A stretch of DNA of 64,000 nt from Bettongia penicillata ogilbyi (lineage: Eukaryota; Chordata; Mammalia; Diprotodontia; Potoroidae). Positions 42,113 through 51,669 of this stretch are shown here, piece after piece. The translations under genes and the position numbers were made by a program. The stretch's first letter is position 1, and each line of letters begins with the position of its first letter. The notes under the pieces were generated by a model that was given only the letters and a program-made list of their open reading frames with translations, had not been told where the DNA came from and ran no database searches. The DNA lies in the NCBI GenBank assembly GCA_023548195.1, contig JAJHZJ010000008.1, forward strand, positions 6,514,215 to 6,578,214. The letters are read 5' to 3'.

Positions 42113-43255
42113 GGCTCTTTCTTTGTGTGAAGGATAATCTTACACATTTATGGAAAAGATAAAAATGAAATGATCCCAGTGACTAGAAAGGAGGTGACTA
42201 GATGTTTGTCTTTACAAAGACCTCTATCTTTCACATTTGTTGGTGTATTGGGGATGAGGTAAAAACTGGTTCCCAATTCTATTCCTTCAGTGAGAAAATA
42301 CAACAAATGTGGAACTGTGTTTGAAGTTATAGTATACTTTGCACTGAACTAAGCCAATAGATACAAATCTAAATTTGTAAAATAGAGTAATTCACCACAG
42401 GAATGCTTTAAATATGTTCCCTTATTATATTTAAAATAGGTTCAATTTACAGTCTACAATGCAGAATTTCCCATGTAGTAAATGGAGGGAATGGGCCCTT
42501 TTTAGTGGGTCACATGTGCTCTGGTCTATTTTAAAGGAGGTGCAAACCTGTGGCTCCTGGTTGGTCCCGTGGCACCCATGCAGGGATAGAAGAGGCATGT
42601 TAAAAATGATTAAGAACTGAGCCACAAAGAAGCACTGCTCCTAGCTCAGCAGGTTACATAATGGAGAAAGAAGATGTTCACTGCTCTTTCAAAAGCATCT
42701 TTCTTTTGAAGTGTCTTTTCTCCCTTGGACTTACAAGTCCAAGAGAGGGATAGAGAGAATCTCTTTCCTCTTCCTTCCTCATCAGCAACTTTGGTGGTTA
42801 CACATTCATACCAGTGAGTATATGTGCACCTAGGAGGGATTGAAATTGGATCTTACATCTTTGAACTGGTCTTCTGATTCTGTGTGTTTTTTCTAAAAAC
42901 AAATGACCAAACAGTGATCCTAAAATAGTTGTAGCCATTTCCAGCCTTGAAGGCTTCTGTGTTCATTTGATAGTTTTGGTGGTCTTGTATCAGGTGATGG
43001 TTGCTTAGTAGGACATTTTTCCTGCTCCTAAAGTTGCCTCAGAAGGAAAGATGACTATTTTCAAGAGGACGAATTGTGTCCTAGGCAACCAGAAAACCTA
43101 TACTTTGAGTTACTTTTCTAATAATATTAAAATGACAGTGAGATCCATTAAACAGATCCATAAGAGTCTTCTATCAGAGTACAAGAAGTCATGAGTTACT
43201 GTTTTATATTTTGAGTATTTGTTAATACACATTTATGAGTCTTTTGTGATTAAAG
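42113..43255. other. Unassigned single-copy-looking DNA
   Basis: No repeat or gene recognised over 1.1 kb. The 64-codon minus frame at 42431-42625 has no domain. Confidence 0.45.
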
Positions 43256-43710
43256 ACACTCGGTAGAGTGGCTAAAGTGCTGCGTTTGAAGTGTAACTAA
43301 CTTAATACCTACACTACACTTAGCTAGGTAGCACAATGAATAAAGTACTGGAAGTCAGAAGACTTACCTTCCCGAATTCAAATCTGGCCTCAGATACTTA
43401 CTAGCTGTGTAACCCTGGATAAGTCACTTGACCCTGTTTGCTTCAATTTTTCATTTGTAAAATGAGCTAGAGAAGCAAATAGCAAACCAGTCTAGTATCT
43501 TTGCAAGAAAGCCCCAAATGGGGTCAAGAAGAATCAGATACAACTGAAATGACAGAGCAACAACCTACACTTAATCTCTGCCTGCCATACTTTTCCCATG
43601 GGTAAAATGGTGATATTAGCACTCACTCCATTAAATTGTCCTGAGGAAAAGGTGAGATGTTTATAAAGTACTTTGCAAACCCTGAAGCACTATATTAATG
43701 CTAGGTATTT
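43256..43710 (+). mobile_element. MIR-type SINE split by SINE-A
   Basis: Left piece GGTAGAGTGGCTAAAGTGCT; right piece TTAATCTCTGCCTGCCATAC, GGTAAAATGGTGATATTAGC and AGTACTTTGCAAACCCTGAA. Confidence 0.75.
43316..43562 (+). mobile_element. SINE-A nested in MIR-type SINE, with 9-bp target duplication
   Basis: AGCTAGGTAGCACAATGAAT to CCCCAAATGGGGTCAAGAAG and ACTGAAATGACAGAGCAACA. Flanked by ACCTACACT at 43307-43315 and 43563-43571. Confidence 0.9.
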
Positions 43711-43715
43711 AGAAA

Positions 43716-43855
43716 TGCAGCTAGGTGGCTCTGTGGATAGAGTTCTGGACTTGTAGTCAAGAATATCCAAGTTCAAAATCAGCCTTAGACTCTAACTGGC
43801 TATGTGACTTTAGAAAAGTAACTTAGTACAATTCCTGGAGCTTAGTAAATATTTG
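43716..43855 (+). mobile_element. CORE-SINE (SINE-D-like, no A tail)
   Basis: GCAGCTAGGTGGCTCTGTGG, AGTTCAAAATCAGCCTTAGA and TGGCTATGTGACTTTAGAAA; then an ending like an L2 terminus (CTGGAGCTTAGTAAATATTT). Confidence 0.75.
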
Positions 43856-44044
43856 TAACTGACTATAGAGAACCAGGATATTGGGTGACTAGAGACTGGG
43901 AGAGAGATGTAAAGAGTTGGAAAGGATCCTGTAAGGCATCAACAGGGAGTCAAGAAGAGAAAAATAAACTGTTTAGCACCAGTGAGATCCAGCAGTACAA
44001 TCAGTTTGATTTTGGGACTTTCTCTATAGAAGCTTAGTAGTCAG

Positions 44045-44305
44045 ATCAATGAATCAAGCAAACATTCAAGTGTGCCGGGTATTGTGTGAGTCGCTGAGAA
44101 TGCCATGACAAAAATGAAACTGTCCCTGCTCTTATGAAGCTTATATTCCACTGGTGTAGACAGCACATACCTATTTAACTATATGCAAAATAAAAACAAG
44201 ACAATTTGGAGGGGAGGGAACTTGTAGATGGAGCAGGAGGAATAAAGGACAACTGCATGTAGAAGCTGGCATTTGAGCCAAATTCTGAAGGTGCAGAAAT
44301 GGGGG
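44045..44305 (-). mobile_element. L2 3' UTR, antisense
   Basis: AATCAAGCAAACATTCAAGT, CTGTCCCTGCTCTTATGAAG, CTTATATTCCACTGGTGTAG and GAAGCTGGCATTTGAGCCAA. Confidence 0.7.
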
Positions 44306-44740
44306 AATCAAATGTGGCAGTATGGGTTCCCCAGGGTTGAGGATTATTGCCTGGTAAAGGCAGAAGTGCGACTTTTATGGGGAACATCAGCCGTCTCTAT
44401 TAATTATAATTGGGGAGTTCAAAGATCAGAGCATGAAGAGCTCTCAGACTCAGAGGTTAAAGACTAACCAATCACCTTCATTACAATAGTATTAACTTAG
44501 AAGAAAGCTTTCTTAAGAAACCATAAAGGAAAAAGTACATGTTAGAATTGGGGGCTGAGAGAAGTTATGAGATCTTTTTTTCTGTAGGACTTTAAAAACA
44601 GGAGACAGCATCTCCTATTTCCACGTATTAGTCATTATCCTGTCTATGAGTAGGGGATGGACTAAAGAGCTTTATTTTAATTATATTATATGTATTTATT
44701 ATTATAATGCATATCATTATAATATATTATGTAAAATATG
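44306..44740. other. Unassigned DNA ending in an AT-rich patch
   Basis: AT-rich text (TTATATTATATGTATTTATT) at 44668-44735. Confidence 0.45.
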
Positions 44741-44741
44741 A

Positions 44742-44852
44742 GGTTGGTAACCTTACACAGCCCTCCCTCACTCAAATCTATGTCAACTGCAAGTCATGTC
44801 ATCCTCTTGATGCCATGGTCCTCTTCAAGAATGAAGGACAAACACAACAATA
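44742..44852 (+). mobile_element. SINE-B tail, 5'-truncated
   Basis: CACAGCCCTCCCTCACTCAA, CAACTGCAAGTCATGTCATC, CATGGTCCTCTTCAAGAATG and AAGGACAAACACAACAA. The cleanest tail for comparison with the LINE at 33690-33983. Confidence 0.85.
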
Positions 44853-44966
44853 TATGTTAGATATTTATTATATTATATTTAATTTTTTATTTTTAATAAT
44901 TTTTTAAAGAACTTTTTAAAGTCCTACAATCTTATACATACTTCTGCCCAGAATGAAAACTTGATT
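44853..44966. other. AT-rich spacer
   Basis: TTATTATATTATATTTAATT and similar; low complexity. Confidence 0.6.
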
Positions 44967-45106
44967 ATGGGATCACTGATCTCAAGCTGGAAGGAATTTC
45001 ATTTTACAGATGAGGAAACTGAGGCTCAGCCAAGTGAAATGACTTGCCCAACGTCACATAAGGGCTAGGTCCTTGAGTACAAAGGTACTGGATTATAAGA
45101 CTTCAA
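44967..45106 (-). mobile_element. MIR-type SINE, antisense
   Basis: ATTTTACAGATGAGGAAACT, GAGGCTCAGCCAAGTGAAAT and GACTTGCCCAACGTCACATA. Confidence 0.75.
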
Positions 45107-45321
45107 AGAAGGTTCAACCCTAAAAACAGCATTTAATTCTTGCATTCCCTGCAAGATAAGAGGATTGATTAATTATGCCCTCAGTGGATTTGAGAGTACT
45201 CAATACTAGATCAGACTCTGGTGCTTAAGGATCTGTGACACTGAAGAAAATCACAGAACAAGTAAGACACTTGTAATACAAGTTAAAGCTCTTCTCCCCA
45301 CCCTCCCCCCATTCCTTCTTC

Positions 45322-45414
45322 CACACAGCAGCCCAGAAATTATTTGAATACACCCATCAAATCTCCTCCAAGTCTTCTATTCTCCAGGATAAATATGCTC
45401 AGTTAATTCATTGT
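45322..45414 (-). mobile_element. CR1 fragment, antisense
   Basis: ATTTGAATACACCCATCAAA, TCTCCTCCAAGTCTTCTATT and CTCCAGGATAAATATGCTCA. Confidence 0.65.
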
Positions 45415-45692
45415 TCCAGTTTGCTTTCCAAAATGTTTAGACTAGTTCATAGCTCCACCAACAATGCATCAGTGTAACTGTTTTCCCACATCCCCTCCAG
45501 CATATCATTTTCCTTTTCTGTCACCTTAGTCAATCTTTTGGTTTATATTGGTGGTATGCTGGAGTTGTTTTAATTTGCATTTCTCTAATTATTAGTTATT
45601 TAAAGCATTTTTGCATGACTATTGTTAGCTTTGATTTCTTTCTCTGAGAACAGCTTATTTATATTCCTTGACCATTTCTCAATTGGAGGAAA
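45415..45692 (-). mobile_element. L1 ORF2 C-terminal fragment, antisense
   Basis: GCTTTCCAAAATGTTTAGAC, AGCTCCACCAACAATGCATC, CCCACATCCCCTCCAGCATA, TTTAATTTGCATTTCTCTAA, CTTGACCATTTCTCAATTGG. Confidence 0.85.
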
Positions 45693-45754
45693 CAGAGGAA
45701 GGTTTTGAATCTACCCCAATGCTGTTTCACATCTCATGTATTTTGTATTTTTTC

Positions 45755-45872
45755 ATCTGTGTACATTGTGTGCTCACCCAGTATAATCCAATCTTTTTAG
45801 CGCAGGGATTGTTTCTTTTAAATTTTGTATCCTCAGTGCCTGGCACACTCTAAGTACTTTTAATAAGTTCCT
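45755..45872 (+). mobile_element. L2 3' end
   Basis: AGCGCAGGGATTGTTTCTTT, TCCTCAGTGCCTGGCACACT and CTAAGTACTTTTAATAAGTT. Confidence 0.8.
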
Positions 45873-45875
45873 GTT

Positions 45876-46126
45876 AGCTAGTTGTAGTGGTGCACTTCTG
45901 AGGCTGGTAGACTGCTTGAGTTTGGGAGTTCTGAGCTGCAGTAGGACTAAAGCCCATTGGTGAAGCCCTAGGAAAGGGAGGAGGGAGAGATACCAGGCAG
46001 CCTAAGGAGAACTGAATTTTCCCAGGTCAGAAAAAAGAGAAGGAAAAGCTTCTATCTTGATCAGTATTGACTTATGGGTGTCAGCTGCTTTTCCAACCTT
46101 GTCAAGATAAGGAGACTCGGTCTCAA
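45876..46126 (+). pseudogene. RN7SL: 7SL (SRP) RNA retropseudogene, near full length
   Basis: 7SL RNA is the scaffold of the signal recognition particle (about 300 nt in mammals). The copy follows its order: GAGGCTGGTAGACTGCTTGA and GGGAGTTCTGAGCTGCAGTA (Alu domain). Then come ACCAGGCAGCCTAAGGAGAA, CCCAGGTCAGAAAAAAGAGA and CTTGATCAGTATTGACTTAT (S domain), and the closing GAGACTCGGTCTC. An A-rich tail (46126-46150) follows. About 20 nt of the 5' Alu-domain stem and part of the central stem are missing or scrambled, and substitutions are many, so it is not a functional gene. A 7-bp near-repeat (TTCCTGT / TTTCTGT) may be the target duplication. Confidence 0.85.
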
Positions 46127-46149
46127 AAACAAAGAAAGAAACAGACAAA

Positions 46150-46284
46150 TTTCTGTGGGATTGGATGATCTTCAGGCCCTTCACTTTGTCCAATAAGGTC
46201 TAAACATGCTACAAATAATACCTGACATATATAGAGCTCTTATAGGCTTACAAGTTCTTCCTATTTTATCTGGGAAACACATGA
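46150..46284. other. Unassigned spacer
   Basis: Short unique stretch; ATACCTGACATATATAGAGC may be an eroded MIR-type end. Confidence 0.4.
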
Positions 46285-46496
46285 GTAAGATGGAATGATG
46301 GCTAAAGGGCTGGTATGAGTCAGGAAGACCTGAGTTCAAGTTTCTGCTCCATACTGGCTGTATGGACCTGAACAAGTCACTTAATTTGTCAGTAACCCAG
46401 AACATCTATAATGTACAGACCAGCTGCTGATCTGCAATGGTGGAGGGGATTTCCTCACTGGGAGTTCTCTATACCTTTGAAATCAAAGATTTTGTA
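46285..46496 (+). mobile_element. SINE-C
   Basis: GATGGAATGATGGCTAAAGG, GGAAGACCTGAGTTCAAGTT, CAGCTGCTGATCTGCAATGG and TTTGAAATCAAAGAT. Confidence 0.8.
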
Positions 46497-46762
46497 TGGT
46501 TATGCCATACTCTTTGTGATCCCATTTGGGGTTTTCTTGGTAAAGATATTGGAGTATTCTTGGTAATATCTTGGTAAAGATATTGGAGCATTCCTTCTGC
46601 TTTTTATGTGACAGATGAGAAAACTGAGACAAACAGGGTTCAGTGATTGCCCTGAGTCACAAAACTAGTAAGTGTCTGAGACCAGATTTGGGCTTATTAA
46701 GATGAGGCTTCCTAAGTTCAGATCTGGCACTCTATCTACTAAGCCACTCAGCTGCCCTTAAC
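46497..46762 (-). mobile_element. SINE-A, antisense, with internal duplication
   Basis: GTGATCCCATTTGGGGTTTT begins it; ACAAAACTAGTAAGTGTCTG and TACTAAGCCACTCAGCTGCC end it. A 34-bp unit starting TCTTGGTAAAGATATTGGAG is duplicated at 46535-46568 and 46569-46594. Confidence 0.85.
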
Positions 46763-46845
46763 TACAGATACACTCAAAAAAAAGATGACAGTATATTTTC
46801 TTTAAGAGCAATCTGGATAATTGTATTTATCTTACACATAGAATA

Positions 46846-47026
46846 CTGGACATAGAATAAAAAAAATCATGGGTTCAAATCCTGCCTCAGGTAGTTGCCA
46901 GCTGTGTGACCTTGTCAGTCACAAAGCCTCTGGGTCTCCATTTCCCCAGCTGTAAAATAAAAGGGTTGAATTCAATTCCATTCAATTAATATCCTCTTCA
47001 GATCCAAACCCATGATCCTCTATAAT
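46846..47026 (+). mobile_element. MIR-type SINE
   Basis: TCATGGGTTCAAATCCTGCC, CCAGCTGTGTGACCTTGTCA, CTGTAAAATAAAAGGGTTGA and the ending CCATGATCCTCT. Confidence 0.75.
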
Positions 47027-47112
47027 CACATGACTAAAGTAACTAGGGTTTAGAACAAGCCATTGACATTCAACTTTAATTGCTATAAAAAATTGCTATT
47101 TCCTCTTTTATT

Positions 47113-47246
47113 TTAAAAAATTTTTTTGTGTGAGATAATTAGGATAAGTGACTTGCCCATAGTCACACAGGTAGTGTCAAGTGAGCGAGGCAACATTTGA
47201 ACTCAAGTCCTCCTGACTCTACCACAACACGTAGCTGTCCTGCTAT
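47113..47246 (-). mobile_element. SINE-D, antisense
   Basis: TTTTTTTGTGTGAGATAATT, AAGTGACTTGCCCATAGTCA and AAGTCCTCCTGACTCTACCA. Confidence 0.75.
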
Positions 47247-47744
47247 TTCCTTTCTTCATCCCTTTACAAAGAAGATACTCGAAGAATTTAGTCCCTGGTT
47301 CCCTTTCTGCTATATGCCTTGGATAAGGTACTCCATCTCTTAATATGTGAGATATCTCAAAAGGGTACTGACTGATTCTGTAAAAGCTCTGTGATTTGGG
47401 GATGAAGGTTACTATTATGTTATTACCATAAAGCTACTCATTCTAAATACTGTGGTTCCACTGGCATGAAAGAATCTATTAAGTTAACATTATGCATTCT
47501 TCGGTTTTTGAGGTTTTGGAAACATTCATCATTCATTGCCAACCAACGTTTATAAATGTGTGCTCTGTTTCTTGAACTTCTGGCATTTATCTAAATTTGG
47601 TAGCAATTCATGACCTGTTTTCTGCTTGCCAAGAAGTTGAGAAATTACTTATACAAAACTACTATAGTATGATTTTGCCCTCTCCGAACCTGTTCCCCCA
47701 TCTATAAAATGGGAATTAAAAAGTAATAATACCCGCACTCATAG
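47247..47744. other. Mostly unassigned; MIR-like remnant at 47680-47735
   Basis: TCTATAAAATGGGAATTAAA at about 47700 looks like an isolated MIR-type CORE 3' block. Confidence 0.4.
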
Positions 47745-47935
47745 AATTACAGCACTTCACAGAGTTCATCCAGCCCTACTTCCTTAGAGCAGGAATGCTC
47801 GATACATCATTCCTGACAAGTGGCCCACCAGTTTTGATTGGGAGAAATGCAGCACTAGAGAACTCATTCCATCACAAGACAGCAAACTCCACTTGTGGAC
47901 AGTGCTATTAGGAAGGTTGAATGCCAGCAACCTAT
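47745..47935 (-). mobile_element. CR1 3' region, antisense, decayed
   Basis: CATTCCTGACAAGTGGCCCA, GAGAACTCATTCCATCACAA and CAGTGCTATTAGGAAGGTTG follow the antisense CR1 3' order. Confidence 0.55.
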
Positions 47936-48388
47936 CAGCACCTTTCATGTAATAGATTCTTTTATTATTATTAAATCTAGATAATAAAACAGTATTTATT
48001 GAGTTTTAAGTAATAGATTCTTAATAAAAGTGTCAAAGATCTGGAAATGATAAAATAAAGATGCTTCACCCATGAGCTTTCTAGACAGACCGCAAGTCTG
48101 TTGTCCAAGAACCAGTCCAACTAAACTTAGAGAATTATAAGGAAGCTGGACACCAACTGGCAATTTTTTTAAAACTACATTCACTAAATTCTCTGTCATG
48201 GAACAACTGCAATCTGCATTGGGAGAGGAGGTGCTCATACCAAGAAAGCCAGAGATCGCTGAAGCATTGGGGTATCTACAGTTTGAGAGGTAGCAGTTTC
48301 TCTTTTGTTTTGATCCAGGCCTGCAATTTCACTGGTGTAGGGAACTACAAATAAGAAAACATACTCTGCTAGTGTCAATCAGTTAACT
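47936..48388. other. Unassigned DNA
   Basis: AT-rich start (TTTTATTATTATTAAATCTA) then unique-looking sequence. Confidence 0.45.
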
Positions 48389-48389
48389 T

Positions 48390-48640
48390 TTACAGTTAGG
48401 CAGCGTAATGGAAAGAGCCTAGCGTGGGATCCAGGAAGATCTCAGTTAAAATACTGTCTCAGAAACTTGCTAGCTATGTGATCTTGGGCAAGCCATTTAA
48501 CCTCTATCTGCCTCATTTTCCTCACCTGTAAAGTAGGGGAAATAATAGCACCTAACTCCTGGGGTTGTTGTGAGAATCGAATTAAATACCTAAAAGTGCT
48601 TAGCATACACCTAGTATATAGTAAGCACTGTGTAAATGAG
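48390..48640 (+). mobile_element. MIR-type CORE-SINE, near full length
   Basis: GGCAGCGTAATGGAAAGAGC, GCTAGCTATGTGATCTTGGG, GTAGGGGAAATAATAGCACC and TAGTATATAGTAAGCACTGT. Confidence 0.9.
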
Positions 48641-48652
48641 GCAATTGACGGT

Positions 48653-48762
48653 GATGTTTGGTGAACTTGGAGACTTGCCCAGGGTCACACATCCAGTATA
48701 TGTCAGAGGTTGGCTGAACACCACTCTATCTAACACACTTCCTCTCAGAGTCAGCAAGAATA
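48653..48762 (-). mobile_element. SINE head fragment, antisense
   Basis: GACTTGCCCAGGGTCACACA and ATATGTCAGAGGTTGGCTGA, then an eroded head. Confidence 0.55.
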
Positions 48763-48763
48763 G

Positions 48764-49382
48764 TGAAGTACACTGGAAAGAGTGCTGGGCTTGGATGCCA
48801 GGTTCAAATTCTAGCTCCAGTCATTTTAGCTGTCTTCGACTCTTCATCACCCTATTTGGGATTTTCTTGACAAAGGTACTACAGTGGTTGGTCATTTCCT
48901 TTTCTAGCTCATTTTACAGATGAGGAACCCGAAGCAAACAGGGTTAAGTGGCTTGCCCAGGGTTACATAGCTAGTCAGTATCTGAGGCTAGATTTGAACT
49001 CAGGAAGATAAGTCTTTTTGATTCCAAGCCCAGTGCTCTCTACCTATTGTGCCACCTAGCTGCCCAGGTTCAAGACTTACTAATACTGTTATATGGGCAA
49101 GTCACCTATCCTTTTGGAGTCTCCGTTTCCTTTTTTGTAAAATGAGGCTAAGATGCTCTATTTTATCTATTTCACCTATAAAATGAGGACAAAAATAGCC
49201 ACCTTGCAGGTGGTTGCGAGAATCGCTTGAGATAACACATAAAGTGATTTGCAAATATTATCAGTGCTATAACTCTATCAATGCTATCTATTATCATCCA
49301 CAAGGTTGTTGCAAAAATCAAGTGAAATAATATGCAAAGTGCTTTGTAAAACTTTAATATCTGTGTAAATTCTAGCTCCTTA
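48764..49382 (+). mobile_element. MIR-type SINE split by SINE-A, with a repeated 3' block
   Basis: Left piece TGGAAAGAGTGCTGGGCTTG; right piece GGGCAAGTCACCTATCCTTT to GTGATTTGCAAATATTATCA, then a second 3' block (49295-49382, ACAAGGTTGTTGCAAAAATC, AAGTGCTTTGTAAAACTTTA). The second block is either a local duplication or a truncated second element. Confidence 0.75.
48808..49063 (-). mobile_element. SINE-A, antisense, nested, with 10-bp target duplication
   Basis: CACCCTATTTGGGATTTTCT, CATTTTACAGATGAGGAACC, GCTTGCCCAGGGTTACATAG and GTGCCACCTAGCTGCC. Flanked by CCAGGTTCAA at 48798-48807 and 49064-49073. Confidence 0.9.
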
Positions 49383-49928
49383 TTGCTTGTAATGAATAGG
49401 AAAAAAATCTGATGCTTTTTCTTTAATGATCTCCATAGCCAGGAGGAAGTGGCCTAGATAATCTAATAGAATTCTCCATCTCCAAGTGATGATGCATACA
49501 GATTATAAATGCAGACTCAACAGGATGAGGAATGGAATAAGGCATGTCTGAAATGCTGAAAACCAACAAAAGGACCTCGTTTGAAGGGATGATGTGAGTG
49601 GCAAGGTCAATGGTCACTTTTTCATTTCCTGATGCTTTAACCTTTCTATGTTGACCTTTGGTATCCTATTTCCAACGGTCATTTATAAGATCAAATAAGT
49701 GATAACTTTAAAAGAATATTGCTTAGCTAGTATGTCAATTAATCGATTAATGTACAGTAAGCATTTGACTGTAATATAATAAGGCTGCCAGAGAGATAGC
49801 AATTTTTAATATGCACTCTCATTGGTCATTCTCCAAGGACATTACTGTGACTAAACAAACATTCATATGGGGAAAATATTTGGAATTTTAGTGTACTACA
49901 AAATGTGAATCAGCATAGACTATGCAGG
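49383..49928. other. Unassigned single-copy DNA; possible conserved non-coding element
   Basis: At about 49690-49920 the sequence is complex and non-repetitive and contains CAATTAATCGATTAATG, a palindromic paired homeodomain-type site. Regulatory role is inference only. Confidence 0.3.
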
Positions 49929-50044
49929 GAGGTGGCATAGTGCAGTGGAAAGGACATTGGATTGGAAGTTAAAGAACCTGGGTTCAAATTCCAACTTGGT
50001 CTGGGCAAATCATCTCCTCTTCTGGGATTCAGCTTTCTCAATGC

Positions 50045-50555
50045 TTCAGCGGACAAGCACTTACCTTAGTGTGTGCCAGACCTTGTAACAAGTGCTGGGG
50101 GGTACAACAAGAGGCAAAAACAGTTACTACCCTTGGGGAACTTATATTCTAAAGGGGATAACATATAAAATACCAACTATATATGCGATGTATAGAAAGT
50201 CTTTTCTGTTTGTTCAGTTGTTTTCAGTCATGCCTAACTCTCGATGGGGTTTGGGGTTTTCTCAGCAAGTATCCTGAGATGCTTTTCCATTTCCTTCTCC
50301 AGCTCATTTTACAGATGAGGAAACTGAGGCAAACAGGGTGAAGTGAATTGACCAGAGTCACACAGCTAATAAGTGTTTGAGGCTGTATTTGAACTCAGAA
50401 AAATGAGTCTTCCTGACTCCAGGCCCGGCACTCTATTTACTGCCTGTATATAGAATAGATGATGGTAATCTCAAAGGCAAAAGGCATTAGCCTCTAACAG
50501 GAAATCAGGCAAAGCTTCTTATAGAAGGTGGGATTTGAGACAAGTCTTGAAGATG
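50045..50555 (-). mobile_element. L2 3' UTR, antisense, middle layer of the nest
   Basis: Left piece GGGGTACAACAAGAGGCAAA and GGGGAACTTATATTCTAAAG; right piece (from 50456) TAATCTCAAAGGCAAAAGGC and AGGTGGGATTTGAGACAAGT. They join in L2 order when the SINE-A is removed. Confidence 0.75.
50198..50448 (-). mobile_element. SINE-A, antisense, innermost layer
   Basis: TTCAGTTGTTTTCAGTCATG begins, GGAAACTGAGGCAAACAGGG in the middle, CCAGGCCCGGCACTCTATTT ends. Flanked by TATAGAA at 50191-50197 and 50449-50455. Confidence 0.85.
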
Positions 50556-50644
50556 AAGTTCCTCTATCTATAGAATGAGAAAGTTGGACTAAATGTCCTC
50601 TTAAGTCTCTTTCATCTCCAATTCTCTGATCTAGGAGATGATAG

Positions 50645-51228
50645 AGAAGAAAAATGCTAAAGGGACCTTAATCTACATTAATAGAAGCAGTATCCAGAAC
50701 TAGGGAGCAGTAAGTGCTACCATAAGCAGCATTGGTGAGAACACACCTGAATTGTGTTTAATGTTGCTTCTGGAACAATACTGATATACAAGAGTATGTT
50801 TAGACGAAAGCAGTTAGGACGATTAGAGAACAAGAGAACAGGTCGCATGAGGATAAATTAAAGTAGGGACTGCGAGGATTGAAAAAACTTGAGAAGAAGG
50901 CTTGATGGTGAACTTGAAATGTTTCAGACATTTGAGGACAGCTATTATGTGCAGAGAGATTAGACTCATTTACTTGGCCCAAGAAGTCAGAAGCTGGGCT
51001 ACTGGGAGGAAATTGCAGAGAAGTCAATTTAGGCTTGATATAAGGAAAAACTTCCTCTGAAAATGGAAAGAGCTTCCTGAGGAGGTAGCGAGTTTGCCAT
51101 TGTTGGAGATCTTTAAATAGATTTCGAATGATCACATGACATAAATAATGTAGAGAGAATTCTGGATTATGCATGTATTAACTAGATGCCTTTAGAAGTC
51201 CCTTCAAACTCTGAATATCTACACAGAA
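50645..51228 (+). mobile_element. CR1 3' end, about 0.45 kb recognisable
   Basis: AGAGAGATTAGACTCATTTA, GGGCTACTGGGAGGAAATTG, GATATAAGGAAAAACTTCCT, AGAGCTTCCTGAGGAGGTAG and TTAGAAGTCCCTTCAAACTC. The 124-codon frame at 50800-51174 is on the opposite strand and is the complement of this element. Confidence 0.8.
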
Positions 51229-51314
51229 TAAGATTTACTCATCTAAAACTTCCCACTCACTTCTAATGTAATTCCCAGAGACTTTTCACCCACAAGTCAG
51301 TATATTAAGTGTTG

Positions 51315-51627
51315 GGGCAGCTAGATGGTGCAGTGGATAGATCATCAGTGCAGGAGTTAGGAGGACCTGAGTTCAAATCTCACCTCAGACACTTGACACT
51401 TACTAGCTATGTGACCTTGGGCAAGTCACTTAACCCCAAGTGCCTCATCCTGGGTCATCTCCAGTTATCCTGATGAATTGTCACTGGATTCAGATGGCTC
51501 TGGAGGAGAAGTAAGGCTGATGACCTGCATAGCCCTCCCTCACTCAAAACAAAGCCAAGTGCAAGACATGTCATTATTTCTCTAATGGCATGGTGGTCTT
51601 CTTCGGCAATGAAGGACAAACACACAC
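51315..51627 (+). mobile_element. SINE-B, full length, with 13-bp target duplication
   Basis: Head GGGCAGCTAGATGGTGCAGT, CORE CTAGCTATGTGACCTTGGGC, junction GTGCCTCATCCTGGGTCATC, middle TCCAGTTATCCTGATGAATT and AGATGGCTCTGGAGGAGAAG, tail TTCGGCAATGAAGGACAAAC. Flanked by ATATTAAGTGTTG at 51302-51314 and 51628-51640. Reference copy for the family in this window. Confidence 0.93.
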
Positions 51628-51669
51628 ATATTAAGTGTTGACCAACTCAAGAGATGACCTTGCTACGTT

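Larger units (their letters stand above)
49930..50640 (+). mobile_element. MIR-type SINE, outer layer of a triple nest
   Basis: Left piece 49930-50040 (AACCTGGGTTCAAATTCCAA) and right piece 50560-50640 (AAGTTGGACTAAATGTCCTC, CAATTCTCTGATCT). An L2 lies between them. Confidence 0.75.

Noticed and set aside
50800..51174. 124-codon minus-strand frame
   Set aside because: It is the complement of the CR1 3' end, which lies on the plus strand.
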